Positions 12,827 through 13,025 of a stretch of 13,025 bases of DNA are shown piece after piece. The notes beneath the pieces are model-generated. The model was not told the DNA's origin, searched no databases, and was given only the letters and a program-made list of their open reading frames with translations. A program made the position numbers and the translations under genes. Origin of the DNA: an uncultured Candidatus Saccharibacteria bacterium (GTDB taxonomy: Bacteria > Patescibacteriota > Saccharimonadia > Saccharimonadales > Saccharimonadaceae); the NCBI GenBank assembly GCA_937902295.1, contig CALGUM010000133.1, positions 1-13,025 of the forward strand, written 5' to 3'. Position 1 is the stretch's first letter, and every line of letters begins with the position of its first letter.

Positions 12827-12839
12827 ACAAAAACAAACA
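12827..12839 (+). repeat. 13-nt repeat ACAAAAACAAACA, copy 2 (upstream of rsmH)
   Basis: Exact match to 12185-12197 in the mraZ leader; see that entry for reservations. Confidence 0.35.
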
Positions 12840-12897
12840 CACCCAACAAACACAAACACTCACGTTGTCAGTTTGGTGATCTCGAGTCTCTATCAGG

Positions 12898-12903
12898 TAT
12901 ACT
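12898..12903 (+). promoter_or_regulatory. -10 box TATACT just before rsmH
   Basis: TATACT at 12898-12903 lies 9 nt before ATG 12913, like the glycosidase gene. A weak -35 (TTGGTG, 12873-12878) is 19 nt upstream. The purine run GGTAGAG could alternatively act as a weak ribosome site on a longer mRNA from mraZ. Confidence 0.4.
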
Positions 12904-12912
12904 GGTAGAGAT

Positions 12913-13025
12913 ATGAGTATAAAAGAACACGTTCCACCACAGTCTCGTGACTCGAAAGAGTACGAGCTACATGTTCCTGTGCTTCTTGATGCGACGTTAG
13001 ATTTATTACATCCTCAGTTAGGCGA
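12913..13025 (+). CDS. rsmH: 16S rRNA (cytosine1402-N4)-methyltransferase RsmH (5' end only)
   Basis: Only 37 codons are in the window. The reading ELHVPVLLDATLDLLHPQLG matches the conserved N-terminal H-x-PVLL-x-E-x-L-x-L-L start of RsmH (MraW), which methylates C1402 of 16S rRNA in the ribosomal P site. It is preceded by a polar stretch of about 16 residues (SIKEHVPPQSRDSKEY). Its position after mraZ is the standard order of the dcw cluster and supports the call. The ATG at 12913 is the first in-frame start after the TATACT box. The frame runs off the window end, so SAM-binding motifs are not visible. Confidence 0.88.
   Translation, partial: MSIKEHVPPQSRDSKEYELHVPVLLDATLDLLHPQLG

Larger units (their letters stand above)
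12606..12912 (+). other. G-poor, A/C-rich gap between mraZ and rsmH
   Basis: No credible gene. The stretch is strongly biased to A and C on this strand, especially 12720-12775 and 12827-12862. It contains a nested inverted repeat (12777-12818) and the -10 box for rsmH. Earlier, CCGAA (12689-12693) can pair with TTCGG (12709-12713). No T-tailed terminator is seen. It is probably a long untranslated region, with transcription from the mraZ promoter possibly continuing into rsmH. Confidence 0.5.

Noticed and set aside
12680..12916. 78-aa plus-strand reading frame between mraZ and rsmH
   Set aside because: GTG start without a ribosome site, composition dominated by S, T, H, N and K that just reflects A/C-rich DNA, and it overlaps the rsmH start.
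1..13025. CRISPR arrays, insertion sequences, tRNA or rRNA genes
   Set aside because: No repeated spacer-array pattern, transposase or terminal repeats were seen, and no stretch that I could fold as a tRNA or match to rRNA.

Overview
The window looks like chromosomal DNA from a Candidate Phyla Radiation bacterium, most likely Candidatus Saccharibacteria (TM7). This is inferred from gene content and from resemblance to protein families I know from that group: the PH-like protein at 2979, the PIF1 helicase with a C-terminal helix-turn-helix tail, and the combination of YvcK, small Cys-bearing pilins and a short MraZ. No search was run. TGA is not read as an amino acid in any gene, which argues against Absconditabacteria/Gracilibacteria. 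TAG is the commonest stop (10 of 15 complete genes).

Layout. 1-1146: 3' part of a glycyl-tRNA synthetase gene. 1208-2924: two tandem genes I do not recognise. 2979-4075: a PH-like-fold protein and RNase HI. 4076-4281: a noncoding stretch with several hairpins, ending in a good sigma70-type promoter with a palindrome between its -35 and -10. 4282-5262: a DUF4868/KwaB-like gene with no KwaA partner. 5272-6404 (minus strand): two overlapping type IV pilin-like genes. 6448-7980: PIF1-family helicase, divergent from the pilins. 8028-9284: a family 1 glycoside hydrolase. 9335-11030: yvcK overlapping a HAD phosphatase gene. A strong hairpin terminator follows. 11079-11516 (minus strand): an orphan coiled-coil protein with a structured 5' leader. 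11693-11992: a small one-TM protein. 12000-13025: the start of the dcw (division and cell wall) cluster, with a terminator, two perfect DnaA boxes head to head, an mraZ promoter holding an MraZ-type direct-repeat operator, mraZ (with a third perfect DnaA box inside it), a G-poor A/C-rich gap, and the 5' end of rsmH.

Two themes stand out. First, many starts lie 6-10 nt downstream of a -10 hexamer with no Shine-Dalgarno in between (1208, 3653, 6404 minus, 6448, 8028, 11693, 12913). This predicts leaderless or near-leaderless mRNAs alongside genes with clear Shine-Dalgarno sites (2979, 5904 minus, 11516 minus, 12246). Second, regulation is readable at two points: a palindromic operator over the KwaB-like promoter, and the DnaA-box/MraZ-operator region at the head of the dcw cluster. 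The best candidate for an undescribed system is the stand-alone KwaB-like gene with its operator; it is a candidate only, because no partner gene is visible.
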